64,000 nt of DNA, from contig CATQJL010000223.1 in the NCBI GenBank assembly GCA_958299035.1, positions 9,413,753 to 9,477,752 of the forward strand. The letters run 5' to 3'. Positions 11,412-23,056 of this stretch are shown one piece after another. Origin of the DNA: Cylicocyclus nassatus. Lineage: Eukaryota > Nematoda > Chromadorea > Rhabditida > Strongylidae. The notes beneath the pieces are model-generated. The model saw only the letters and a list, made by a program, of their open reading frames with translations, made no database searches and was not told where the DNA came from. How positions within the stretch are numbered: position 1 is the first letter of the stretch; the number at the start of each line of letters is the position of its first letter. A program made the translations under genes and the position numbers.

Positions 11412-12378
11412 TTTAGTTATAATCATCCAGGGTTGAGACAGGATAACTTGTACTTTTGGGTGAAGGTTGTATTCTCTTATGCCGCTCAAGGTGAAGGCAG
11501 ATACATCTCTATGTATCGAAGGTATCATGGCATCAATACACGTCAAATTGAAGAGCAAAAAGATATTGTGTATGTACTGAAGCACCGTAATATTAATCCA
11601 TGAGAGGCTATTTGTTACTTCCCTGGTTGGAAACATGGAAATTGAAATTTTGGGTGGACGGTGCCTTTAAGTACAGCGAAAAAAAGCGTCGATTTTTAAA
11701 CTTCGCGTAGTTCAGTTCTATCTTTTACAGTATAACTCTTTGTAAGATGCTGCAATGAAACGACTTTGATTTTCGTAAAAAGTCGTCTATGAGACCTCTA
11801 CTTGCAAGGTTTTCGGTCAGCCTAAGGTTTGCGCGGCGAAAGCCTGCTTGAAGTGTGATATCAAACAAAAACCCAAAAACATTCTCTAGAAATTTTCTCA
11901 TAGATGTAATCCAGTCTGCTAATCACGAAAATCAAATCTGCTTTCATGTTAGCTTTTCATTGTAAGATTATGTAAAATGAAGGGGTAAACATGGATCTAA
12001 TTTGCACTATTCTTCCATCTTTGAGCATCATAGAAATACTTTCAAGCCCGAGGTTGGCCGCGACAGAAAGTTGTGTTTTTGTAAGCGAGTGGTTTGGCAA
12101 GCTGAAAATGGAGAGCTGCTGAAAGCACTTGCTGAGGTTTTCGAATACATCCAAAAGTATAGAAACATTCAAAAGACCAAATGTTGGAAACTCTCCTGCG
12201 GGGGTTGCCTGACTTACCGATCACAAGTGTCATGCTAACAGTAACGTCTTCCATGGGGATATAGAGTTACGGTAAGCATTGAGCATGCATTTTTCAGAAG
12301 TTTACTTGCTTTGGTGTTTCTTAAAGGGGAAATCTTTATTGCCACATGGACATCAGGTAGCGCATTTTTATTGTTTAA

Positions 12379-13185
12379 TTAGCTTGCTTACCCGGCTCCG
12401 CCCGGCCCTGTCAAAACACTATGTCAAAGAACACTATCCCTATCCCTGTACGAACCTTTCCATGTGCCCACGCCTACATGCCAAATCACTATTCCCGCTG
12501 TTTTACTGCTCGATTACACCCCTCTGCCAAATCCCAGCCCCCTAGCTCGAACTTCGCAAAAAATCGATAAAATCGATATCGATCGATGACGAAAAGTAGC
12601 CTATGACACCCGCCGGGGCCCGAAGTGTATTTGTGCCAAGTTTGGTCCAGATCGGTTCAGAAATGGAATTTTCTGTTAGGAACATACGTACACGCATACA
12701 GACATACATGCAGACAAACAGACATTCAGCTTTATATATAAAGGCAGTGTCCCGGCAGATTTTGCACCTCCACCTTTTTGCATGTTTTAGGCCTTTTCGC
12801 AACGTAGAATCCGAATTTGAGCTTTGAACGGGCTGAAAAGGCCGATTTTGGGGCGTTTTCCTAATTCCAGAAAAGCAGCTTGGACGACATTTTGATGGAA
12901 AGTTGGGGGAGGTCCTCAGACGAAGATCTTGCCGCCTGTAATTCTTGCTTTGGATAGCATGCATCATGGGGGAGAGCGCTCGTGGGGTCCCGCGCCGAAC
13001 AGGCGGGGAAGGCCGTCCAAGCGCGCGCCAGTTGGGGTTGCGCGCGCCGGTTCAAGGGCCATTTTCTCGGCCCAGGGGGAATATCACCCAGCCGGAGTGC
13101 GTCTGGAGGTCGATGGGGTGACCGGGAACCCCACCACATGTATATCCCCCAGGACCCGAATCTGCCCGGGACACTGCCTATAAGA
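12379..13185 (-). mobile_element. Helitron-like repeat, copy c, with empty sites in the same array
   Basis: On the minus strand it runs from TCTTATA (13185) to AAGCAAGCTAA (12379). The neighbouring tandem units at 14260 and 15341 read GTTTAATAACG without the insert, and here the sequence is GTTTAA-insert-TAACG. This places the insertion exactly between A and T with no target duplication, as Helitrons do. A small GGC-TCC-GCC hairpin precedes the 3' end. Another element (12742-13179) is inserted near its 5' end. Confidence 0.8.
12742..13179. mobile_element. AGGCAGTG-family TIR element (438 bp)
   Basis: Left end AGGCAGTGTCCCGGCAGATT, right end AATCTGCCCGGGACACTGCC followed by T. Flanked by ATAA on both sides (12738-12741 and 13180-13183). 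Uninterrupted copies of the host Helitron-like repeat have one ATAA here, so the target duplication is 4 bp. It has a GC-rich interior and no transposase. The superfamily is not assigned. Confidence 0.8.
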
Positions 13186-15477
13186 TAACGTTTTAAAAGC
13201 CTTCCAAATTCCTAAAAAAGCATAGAAGAGGTTGCATAAGCCTGTCTAACCTTATTGTTTTTAAATAGATGCAGAACCAGCTGTTGGAGGTCAAAAACCA
13301 TGTAGTGTAACAACACAAAGGCAGCGTTCCGGCAAAGTGATGGGTGATTTTTTACAGCAGCGCAGGGCAATTCCCCAACAAATCTAGCGGTGAAGTCTGG
13401 AAAGCCTGAAATCCGCTTCAGACGTCTTCCGGACCCCGCCCATTCGCATCCTCCTCCAGTATGTTACAATCGAGGGCAATGAACACTTAAGTCCAGCGAA
13501 AAAAGCGTCGATTTTTGTCGTGTTCGTTCTTTGTTATTTTTGTTCTTTTGTTCAGTTCCATCTTTTGCATTATAACTCTTTGTAAGATGCTACAATGAAA
13601 CGACTTTTATTTTCGCAAAAAGTTGTCTATAGGACTTCTACTTGCAAGGTTTTCGGTCAACCTAAGGTTCGCGCGGCGAAAGTCTGCTTGAAGTATGATA
13701 TCAAACAAAAACCCAAAAACATTCTCTCGAAATTTTGCTCATAGATGTAATCCAGTCTGCTAATCACGAAAATCAAATCTGCTTTCAAGTTAGCTTTTCA
13801 TTGTAAGATTATGCAAAATGAAGGGGTAAACATGGATCTAATCTGCACTATTCTTCCATCTTTGAGCATCATATATAGCAGCATATATATGACAGCAAAA
13901 ATACTTTCAAGCCCGAGGTTGGCCGCAACAGAAAGTTATGTTTTTGTAAGCGAGTGGTTTGGCAAGCTGAAAATGGAGAGCTGCTGAAAGCACTTGCGGA
14001 GGTATTTAATAAAGATTATTCATTGGGAACGAATACATCTAGAAGTATAAAAACATTCAAAAGACCAAATGTTGGAAATTCTCCTGCGGGGGTTGCCTGA
14101 CTTACTGATCACAAGTGTCATTCTAACAGTAACGTCTCCCATGGGGATATAGAGTTACGGTAAGCATTGACCATGCATTTTGCAGAAGTTTACTTGCTCT
14201 TGTTTCTTAAGGCAGAAATCTTTATTGCAACATGGACATCAGATAGCGCATTTTTATTGTTTAATAACGTTTTAAAAGCCTTCCAAATTCCTAAGAGAAG
14301 CCTAGAAGAGGTTGCATAAACCTGTCTAACCTTGTTGTTTTTATATAGATGCAGAACCAGCTGTTGGAGGTCAAAAACCATGTAGTGTAACAACACAAAG
14401 GCAGCGTTCCGGCAAAGTGATGGGTGATTTTTTACAGCAGCGCAGGGCAATTCCCCAACAAATCTAGCGGTGAAGTCTGGAAAGCCTGAAATCCGCTTCA
14501 GAAGTCTTCCGGACCCCGCCCATTCGCATCCTCCTCCAGTATGTTACAATCGAGGGCAATGAACACTTAAGTCCACGAAAAAAGCGTCGATTTTTGTCGT
14601 GTTCGTTCTTTGTTATTTTTGTTCTTTTGTTCAGTTCCATCTTTTGCATTATAACTCTTTGTAAGATGCTGCAATGAAACGACTTTGATTTTCGCAAAAA
14701 GTTGTCTATAGGACTTCTACTTGCAAGGTTTTCGGTCAACCTAAGGTTCGCGCGGCGAAAGTCTGCTTGAAGTATGATATCAAACAAAAACCCAAAAACA
14801 TTCTCTCGAAATTTTGCTCATAGATGTAATCCAGTCTGCTAATCACGAAAATCAAATCTGCTTTCAAGTTAGCTTTTCATTGTAAGATTATGCAAAATGA
14901 AGGGGTAAACATGGATCTAATCTGCACTATTCTTCCATCTTTGAGCATCATATATAGCAGCATATATATGACAGCAAAAATACTTTCAAGCCCGAGGTTG
15001 GCCGCAACAGAAAGTTATGTTTTTGTAAGCGAGTGGTTTGGCAAGCTGAAAATGGAGAGCTGCTGAAAGCACTTGCGGAGGTATTTAATAAAGATTATTC
15101 ATTGGGAACGAATACATCTAGAAGTATAAAAACATTCAAAAGACCAAATGTTGGAAATTCTCCTGCGGGGGTTGCCTGACTTACTGATCACAAGTGTCAT
15201 TCTAACAGTAACGTCTCCCATGGGGATATAGAGTTACGGTAAGCATTGACCATGCATTTTGCAGAAGTTTACTTGCTCTGGTGTTTCTTAAGGCAGAAAT
15301 CTTTATTGCAACATGGACATCAGATAGCGCATTTTTATTGTTTAATAACGTTTTAAAAGCCTTCCAAATTCCTAAGAGAAGCCTAGAAGAGGTTGCATAA
15401 ACCTGTCTAACCTTGTTGTTTTTATATAGATGCAGAACCAGATGTTGGAGGTCAAAAACCATGTAGTGTAACAACAC

Positions 15478-15763
15478 AAAGGCAGCGTTCCGGCAAAATG
15501 ATGGGTAATTTTTTACAGCAGCGCAGGGCGATTCCCCAACTAATCCAGTGGTGAAGTCTAGAAAGCGTGAAATCCACTTCAGACGTCTTCCGGACCCCGC
15601 CCATTCGCATCCTACAACAAAGCAGAAAATGAAAAACCTCGAAAAAGCCGATTTTCGTTTTTTCAAGTGCTACAGGCTCAGATATGAGTTTAGCATGGCG
15701 AGAAGGCTCGGAAAGGTGAAAAACCGGAAGTCGAGATTTTGCCGGGACATTCCCTTTGAGGTA
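15478..15763. mobile_element. AGGCAGTG-family TIR element, variant
   Basis: Left end AAAGGCAGCGTTCCGGCAAA, right end TTTTGCCGGGACATTCCCTTT. It lies at the end of the tandem array. Its left half (AAAGGCAGCGTTCCGGCAAA) is also present in the earlier units at 13317 and 14397, where the right half is lost. Confidence 0.6.
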
Positions 15764-17538
15764 ATGTCGTGATTATTCAGATCAATTTTTCACTAAATGA
15801 CGTCAAATTTAGCAAGTGACAACTTCAGAGATTCAGTAAGCTAGAAAGCTATTCTTTCTTCTTCAAAGACTATAGCTCCAAATTTGGCTGTTTAGTTGGT
15901 AACTTTTGGAGGAAGCGCTCGACCATCTCCCGGCCATTCTCGCCTGATGTTTGCAAGATTCCAATGCAACTTTTTGTACAAATTTTGTCCTTTTGAACGT
16001 AGCGCATTCATTTTTCGGCAATAAAAAGATTATGATGTAAACTTCAAATGCAGTTATTTCTGCCGCATTTTGCCAAGTTATGTAAGGGATACGGTAGGTT
16101 TACGGTGTTATTGGAAAGTTTCCAGGTTGCGCCAAATTTTGCTGAAACATGGGGTTATTCGACATGCTGGTCAGAAGAATGAGACCCTTTTGCATGAAAA
16201 GGCCTCGTTTGTAAAGCCACGGAATGAATATTTATCCAAGCAGCAAATGATATAACGTTCATGTTAAACTTATAGGACTACCTTGTATTGCAAAATTTTA
16301 GCGAATTCTGACTTTTCGCAGCTTAGCTATTGAAGATAGCCTTCCAAATTTGACGCATTTGGCTTTTTCAACTTTCCAAAGGCCCTCTGTCTTGATTTGT
16401 CTCTATTTTATTTCTTTTTTTAATGATTCCAATGTGTCAACTTTAGCTACATTTTGCCTATGATTGCTTCTTGATATGTTCGGTTCAGGTTTTGTACGGC
16501 TCAATGTTTTACAAAAATCGTGAAACTCGATTTGCAGCAGTTTTCGAAAATGCTTAGTTTTCTACTATGTTTTAAAAAATTGAGCGGTTTGCGCAAAGCA
16601 GCTTACACACAATCTACATGATGCCAGAGAATGAATTTGCTAAATGAGAAAAGTGTGGTAAAAGCTGCAAAACTTATGTGTCAACCTAATACTAAAATCT
16701 GCTTTTAAACCTTTCAGATCTCAATTTTCTAGTGGCACATGATAGATCGTTATACCATATAAAGTTTGTGCATCTTTTACTGTACCATACTTTTCAGAGA
16801 CTAAGGATTTAATAATCAGTGGACACTCAACAATGTAGTGCACTTATCCAATTCTTATATCAAAAGGTTGGTCTCGTTGTGATAAAAACTTTAAAAACAC
16901 TATAGACATACTAAATAAGACTTAGCAGAATACTGTAGCAAGAATTTTGGAATTTAGATGATTTCGGCACCAATATTATGTCAAGCTTTGAACAAACCAA
17001 GATTACATCACGCGATGCAAAAAATCAATCGGATGTGTATCTTAAACTTATTAACTTAACGAATTGGCGTATTAAAGTAAGAAGATTTCGAAGTCATACG
17101 ATAGGTTTGACTCTTTTCAAGCAGCTTAACCTAAGAATTTTTTGGAATTGAAGCATACAGAATGAATCACCCGATCATTTTTCTGAGTCAGTCACAAAAG
17201 TCATTGCCAAAGAGATCGAACTTCGAACTTACAAACACTGTATATAAACCAGCAGCAGGAAAGTCCGACATTCACCCAACAAGTTTCCTTTTCCTTACGT
17301 TTCCTTAGCTCCAGTGAATAGCAGCTTTTGAAGCAAACGTAGATATACTTTTGCAAACCTAGACATACTCTTGGAGTTTCACTTATGCGTTGAGCAGTTG
17401 GCTGATCCTATCCTATCCATGGTAGGATCTTTAACTGCTAAAATTACCTTTGATTTCTGAGCATGAATAGATTGGAATTACGAAAAAACTTTGATAACTT
17501 CATTCTTATTACAACGTGCAAATTGCATCCAGTAGACT
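15764..17538. other. No gene seen
   Basis: AT-rich unique-looking sequence. A GTGTCAACCTAAT near 16680 resembles the right end of a mariner MITE but has no partner. There are no supported exons. Confidence 0.4.
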
Positions 17539-18029
17539 TTAACACGTTGACGACAGTGCAGCGCAATGGTGCGCGGCGGTCTTAAATTCAATACTATCTG
17601 TCCAATCCTCTCAGTTTTTGTTCATATAATCAACATAGGCTCAGATGTACTTCATGTATTAGCCCCGCCCCTTTTGGCAAACTTCGCCCACTTTTATGCC
17701 TCTCACAAGGATCCTTTTTGTCCACAAAAAGCATGGATGAGGCTGTAGATGAACGCAAAGACTTCAAGCAACTTCTAGCCAAGCCTTTACCGTCAGGCAA
17801 GCTCCGCCCACTTTTCAAAAGTGGCGGAAATCGCACAAATTCTGAAATTCGGGCAATTTCCGACATTTTTGGTCGAGTGGGCGGAGCTTGCCAAAGGGGT
17901 GGGGCTTGCACATTTTGTACTTCCTGCATGAATGTATGCATACATACATGGGCCACGCGTAGAGATGCATGGAATCGTCTCGTCCACAGGGACAGACCGC
18001 AAAAAAATGGCTCGTCGTCAACGTGTTAA
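17539..18029. mobile_element. TTAA-flanked MITE (piggyBac-like ends)
   Basis: A perfect 16-bp inverted repeat, TTAACACGTTGACGAC at 17539-17554 and its inverse at 18014-18029. TTAA at the outer edge of both ends fits a TTAA target duplication next to a CACGTTGACGAC terminal repeat, the piggyBac pattern. The interior is itself partly palindromic (GCTCCGCCCACTT near 17801 and its inverse near 17880). No transposase. Confidence 0.7.
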
Positions 18030-19583
18030 GAAGAAACTTTGGACGACTGAAAATCTTTTTGGTGGTGCAGAATCTGCCTCTTCTTTTGTGATGCGAAGAA
18101 TCTCACTTGGATTTACTATTGAGGCAAAAAATACAAAAAATGATAATAACAAAACAGGTGCAAAAATACGAGGGACTTCTGGTTTTTGTACTCCCCGTCA
18201 TTTGCTTCTTTGAACTCGATCGAATTTTGGCGACAATTTCTTGTAAGTAAAAAGCAAAAAACTCTTTTTGATATTACTTCTAGTCATAATGGTTGTTGAA
18301 TGTAATCTCCAATTCAGACAGAATTTATTCGAAATTTTGTAGGTTTGATATAAAGAAAATCTCTTCGAACGCAAAAACTTCACATTTTTTTGGTTTTCCG
18401 CGGAACAAAAATTAATACTATCTTGAAAAATTCTCAAAAACTTCTGACAACTTCATCCTGCGAGAGAAATTTTTTGCGCTTACTTAGATTGCTGTAAACA
18501 TATTCCTTCATAAAAGAAGCAGCATACTCTACCCATCAAAGAGATTTTCTTGCTCCAATTAACTTCCTTTTGCCCTCGTGAAGGAACCAGCACACTTTAC
18601 CCATCAAATAAATAATCTTGATCAAATCTGTTTTTCCCTCATAAAAAAACTAACGCGCTTTACCCACTGAAGGCTTTGATATCTGAAAGATCTCCTTTTT
18701 ACCCTAGAAACCAGGACGCTCTTCCCAACAAAGAAATATTCTTGTTCTGGAAGAGAAATTTTCTTGTTCTGGAAGACCTGTTTGAAGCAAAAATAGCACA
18801 CTCTAAACACAAAAAATTTCTTTGATGGAAAATTCTTCCAGGGCTCGGCCGAGGTGGCTTACAGGCAGGCTGGATATCGTTTTTGGGACTAAAAGCAAAG
18901 AGGTTTCATTTTTGTGGCCGAAGACGCATGCAAAATTGGCAAAATAGGCGATGTTTTTTTAGTCGACGTTTCGTTTTTTTTGGAGATTTCTTTAGGTTTT
19001 TAGAGGAAATATAGTTGAGAGTCAAAGGTAACTTCGTAAAAATTCCTGAAAGTCAAGGGGACTTCGTTTTTGGTTTATGTAGCCACCTCGTGCCCAACTC
19101 TGCTTTCTCCCTATTAAAGGACTAAAAAAAACCAGTAGCTAATCCTCCCTGCCAGGACTAATGGCACATTAGGAAAAAACAAAAAAAAATACATGGGACT
19201 GTCTGTGTTTAGTGCGCTTCTTTGTATGATCTAGATTTAAATACCCTTTCCACAGCCGTTTTAAAAAGTTGACAAAGCTGACCAGGTCTCCTTCAGAATT
19301 TATCCAAAATTTTATTAAAGCTGAGCGAGCCAGATAATCAAAACTTGTCAAATAATAGGAAAAAAGCCGTCAAAACAAACAGCTCAAATAACTTGTACTT
19401 TTCTTCCTATCTGTTTTGCTGGCCCTGAATCTTGGGAAATTACGGTAGAATTTCGTGAATGTGCTCTCGTAATTGTGATTCTGGAATTAATAGATTAAGC
19501 TAGATTGAAGTTTTTGTTTTACCTCATTCAGTGTACCAAAGTAAAAATATTGAATTATATTAGGTATCGTGGGTGACTTCATG
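18030..19583. other. No gene seen; one possible TIR element at about 18843-19098
   Basis: Mostly AT-rich. Within it, GGGCTCGGCCGAGGTGGCT near 18841 and an inverse AGCCACCTCGTGCCC near 19080 could bound a 250-bp element. The match is imperfect and no target duplication was seen. Confidence 0.35.
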
Positions 19584-19654
19584 AATTTTTCATTAGTATA
19601 AACTGGCCTAAAGCACTACTAGTGCTTTAGGCCAGTTTATACTAATGAAAAATT
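19584..19654. repeat. Perfect 35-bp palindrome
   Basis: Arms 19584-19618 and 19620-19654 are exact reverse complements around a single base, with GGCCTAAAGCACTA nearest the centre. This would form a perfect hairpin or cruciform. Confidence 0.95.
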
Positions 19655-19661
19655 AGCAAAG

Positions 19662-19709
19662 TTAAAGTTTAGGCTAAAGCACTAGCAAGTACTTTAGCCT
19701 AAACTTTAA
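19662..19709. repeat. Second palindrome, related to the first
   Basis: Arms of 22 bp (19662-19683 and 19688-19709), one mismatch, spacer GCAA-like. It shares the CTAAAGCACTA core with the palindrome seven bases upstream, suggesting an origin by template switching or duplication. Confidence 0.85.
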
Positions 19710-20270
19710 GTATTTTTCTGATTTTGCTTCGGTGAAAGATCGTGCCAAGGTTTCCATTCACTCCGTTTAATCCCAATGGACTTGGAGAGGAAATCTTTCC
19801 GGCTTCAAAGTAACATTTTTGCTTTTTTTCCACAGCAAGTAGAGAAACTTCCATTTAATGCAAGTAATATCTTGTGAAAATGTGATCATTATATATCATT
19901 TTGAACCAGCTAGTCAAACCCGAGGATTACGAATCTCAAACAAAACCCATACAAAATTTCTTTGCTCCATTCAGACCCGAATAAATAAACTCACTTTGCT
20001 GCGTCTTTCCATGCATTTCATATTTAACATATCTGTTTCTCGCAGCTGCTCTTCTCGGCTCCGAATTGCTATGGTAGTATGTTGTGGTGTAGCTCCTTGG
20101 TGCTTTTTCCTCAAGCAGTTTACCCCTTCGGCTTTAAGTGGAACTGAGCATTACGCTTATCATTTTATGCTAAGCTGTACGAGAGAGACGCTCATCGTTT
20201 ATCCAGTGCGCTTACCAATAATAATAACAAATAAGTGGTGTTATTATAAGGTTGAGGAAAGATACGTATA

Positions 20271-21048
20271 CTCAGACAGTTATTGCGAACACCCGCGGCC
20301 CCTAACCGTGTCCTTCGGCGGTGCGCGGGCGTCAAATTCTTGCACTGACCATCCGCGGCCCTAGATTTATTTGCTTGGCGACCCGCGGCCCAATGTTATC
20401 ACTACGGAAAGGCCGCGGGCCTCAAATATTTTATCGGAATACCCGCGGCCCAAGAAAAACCACACGGGCGACTTTTGGCCCTTTCAGGACTTCCTGCATA
20501 TGTAGTTATCGGGCAACCCCGGCCCTCTAGGCCACGACCCGACAGAACAAATCTGGCGAGTCCCGGGTCTTGCTGGATGCCGCAATTCCTACACGCTGTA
20601 AGAGGAAACGTTGGAAACTTGCGTGAGATACGGCGCAGCGATAGAGCTATCCTCCACATTAAATCGCAAGGACAAGCCAAGTTCTGGTCGTCGAAAGTCT
20701 CTTGAATGACACAACTGGAGCCGTCGGTGTGAACGTCACTCTGTATATCTGGTAGATTGTGGCATTACTCTGTATATCTGTGTAGATTGTGGCATTTATG
20801 TTAAACCGGAAGTGGAAACGGCTTCTCAAAATTTTTCGTAATTCGAGTATCGGGTGCATATCGGGCCATCCGCGGATGCGAATCGCGCAATCGGGCGCTT
20901 GTCGAGCCACCCGATGGTATTATTCGGACGCCTACCGGGTCACCCGCGGGCAATGTCGGGCACTTGTCGGGCACTTACCGGCGCGCCCTCGGGATGAGCG
21001 TGGCGTCGCCCGTGGGTAGTCGGTGGGTGCTCGCCATAATTGTCTGAG
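20271..21048. mobile_element. CTCAGACA-family TIR element 3
   Basis: Left end CTCAGACAGTTATTGCG, right end CATAATTGTCTGAG, flanked by TA on both sides (20269-20270, 21049-21050). 778 bp. The left subterminal region has at least four spaced copies of CCGCGGCCC-type motifs (20291-20460), and the right has CACCCGCGGGCAATGTCGGG and similar. The GC content contrasts sharply with the flanks. No gene recognised. Confidence 0.8.
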
Positions 21049-21227
21049 TAGTATGGGACCTTAGAAAAATTTTTTTCCGCTATTTGAAAATTTTTTAGGG
21101 GGTCCGTATAGCTATGAGGTGTTGAGCAAATAACTTTGACTTACTTTTTTCAAGTGTTGTTACTTAGCTTAGAAATCATGACTCTGTAGTTTCGAGAAGT
21201 GGAATATGAAGCCCTCATTATAAAATA

Positions 21228-22172
21228 TTAGGTCGTTCCGAAAGTAATGTCCCTTTTTTCAAGTGAACGCTACATTTGGTGGAAGCAAGTTCTAGGAGAT
21301 CTTGGCAGCATTCTATGCAGCATCCCATTCTCTTTCTACTGGTTATATAAGCACTGCAAAAAATTCAATATCCCCTCGAAAAATTATCAAAATCTGCGAC
21401 TCATGCTTTTTGAGAAGGTTAAGTTTCACAATTTTTCTAAATTTTTAAAACAATCCTCCGAAGGAGTACAAGTAATGAATGGTTTTTTGACTTTCCATAG
21501 CTCGTCATAAATTTGTAGAGATTTTTCAATGAAAACATCAAATTTTAGTAGGCTTGTCTCAGACACAAGGGCATCCACCAATAAATTTTCGGATTTTGAA
21601 ACATACAAAGGTGGAGTATGTTGGACAATAATTTTACAAAGCAAATGAGCCTTTACCGCTTTAGATTAACAATTTTTAGAAATTTCGGGTACAGTCTGGG
21701 GCGCCCTGGAAAACTTGAATTATGATAATTTAATCCCGAAAAATTTGATTAATTGGAAACGAAAAACAGCTTTAGAAAGAGGAGAAAAAGCTGCGTCGAA
21801 TGGCACCCTGATTGCTTGCCGGTTGTTGTTCTGTGAGATTTGTGTTGACCAAATATGGAATTAAATGGTACTGAAAAATTGTTTCCAGAAACTCTGAGTT
21901 GCAAGCTAAGGAAAAAAATTTACCCTGTGTTTTGTAGGGTTTCTCTAGGTACCTGCTTCCTGTACTTCTTCGGAGTATAGGTACAAAAATTCAGAAAAAT
22001 AGCTAAATTTGACCATGGCAAAAAACATGAGCAGCAGATTTGGTAATTTTTCGAGAGTTTGATGAATATTATGCAAAGAAATTATAACCGTTAGAAAAAG
22101 GATAAAATGCTGCTTCGAATGCTCTTAAGATCTCTTGAAAGTCTCGATTCCATAACTTTCGAAACGACCTAA
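21228..22172. mobile_element. Mariner-type MITE (TTAGGTCGTTCC ends), copy B
   Basis: Ends TTAGGTCGTTCCGAAAGTAA (21228) and inverse (22172), flanked by TA (21226-21227, 22173-22174). 945 bp, same family as 1679-2668. The interior is largely an inverted copy of itself, with no transposase. Confidence 0.9.
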
Positions 22173-23056
22173 TATATGAAGCCGATGATTCTTCAATATT
22201 AAAAGACAATAGGGTCCTGATATGACTAGTCTTTGGGTTCACATTTTTCACTTTTTGATTTTCGGCTTATGATATAGTGATCGCATGATTGATTGAGCAT
22301 TTTTGTATTGACAAATTCCAGCTACTTATTGTAAGTGAACAACAGTAAATAATGTGCCATGCACTTTTCGTTCTGGAAAATCCAAGAATTTTCTGTTATT
22401 TATCCATGAAAAACAATTTCTGACTCACTTCAAATCAATTAATTTGCTGCAGATAGTCTTGAATGACATAATATGTACCAGGGGAAAAATATTTTTGTAC
22501 TGTTTCTGCTTTGAACCTTACTATTCAAAATTATTGGAAAATGTTTATCTGTTTCAAAGCCACTTCGATACCAAAAAAAATTCTTATAAGGATACCACCT
22601 ACAGAACTGAACTACTTTCTCCATGATAACAGGCTTTGATACAAAAATTGCATGCATTTTGTGCAACGTTGAAATTAACAGAGATTATTGTCTAGAAAAA
22701 AGCTTTTTCATCTGTACTGGGCATTCTAATAAATAATATTTTCAATAATTCCTTATGCCGCGCTATCGAAATCAGTCAATATTGATTTTCAGGTCAATAG
22801 ATCACGCACACGAAGACTGAAGGCACTTGGAAAATTTGCCAGCCGCTGCAAAATTTTGTTTAGCATTGTCTCAGAATTGTTCTACATTGCTCTATATAGA
22901 AGAAAATTTGTTTCTAGCTTTCGCATTGACTTCCTCTTCGAGCTGACCAAACATATTTTCTATCTGTTTACAAGCTTTTGTGCAATGTATGTAAAGCCTC
23001 TACTTCAAAGTTGTTTAGCTCTTCACTGCTATTTACCCTCCATCCATTATTTACTT
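22173..23056. other. No gene seen
   Basis: AT-rich. The open frame at 22856-23317 runs into the Helitron-like repeat and has no domain support. Confidence 0.4.

Larger units (their letters stand above)
11670..15613. repeat. Tandem array, unit about 1.08 kb
   Basis: The landmark TAACGTTTTAAAAGCC recurs at 13186, 14265 and 15346, giving periods of 1079 and 1081. The block AGCGAAAAAAGCGTCG (about 11672, 13495, and a near copy at 14575) confirms the unit. The second and third units are almost identical, so one duplication is recent. The first unit holds the Helitron-like insertion 12379-13185, and the last unit is truncated near 15613. Frames that recur within the units show no known domain and carry no splice support. 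Confidence 0.9.

Noticed and set aside
13186..15666. Conserved small proteins repeated in the tandem array
   Set aside because: Conservation is explained by recent tandem duplication of DNA.
16670..16695. Another mariner MITE ending at GTGTCAACCTAAT
   Set aside because: Only one end-like motif; no partner or TA duplication could be paired.
19858..20364. A 168-codon plus-strand gene
   Set aside because: No domain, no splice context, and it runs into the GC-rich TIR element at 20271.
20290..20530. CRISPR-like array of CCGCGGCCC repeats
   Set aside because: Repeats are short, irregularly spaced and subterminal in a eukaryotic TIR element.
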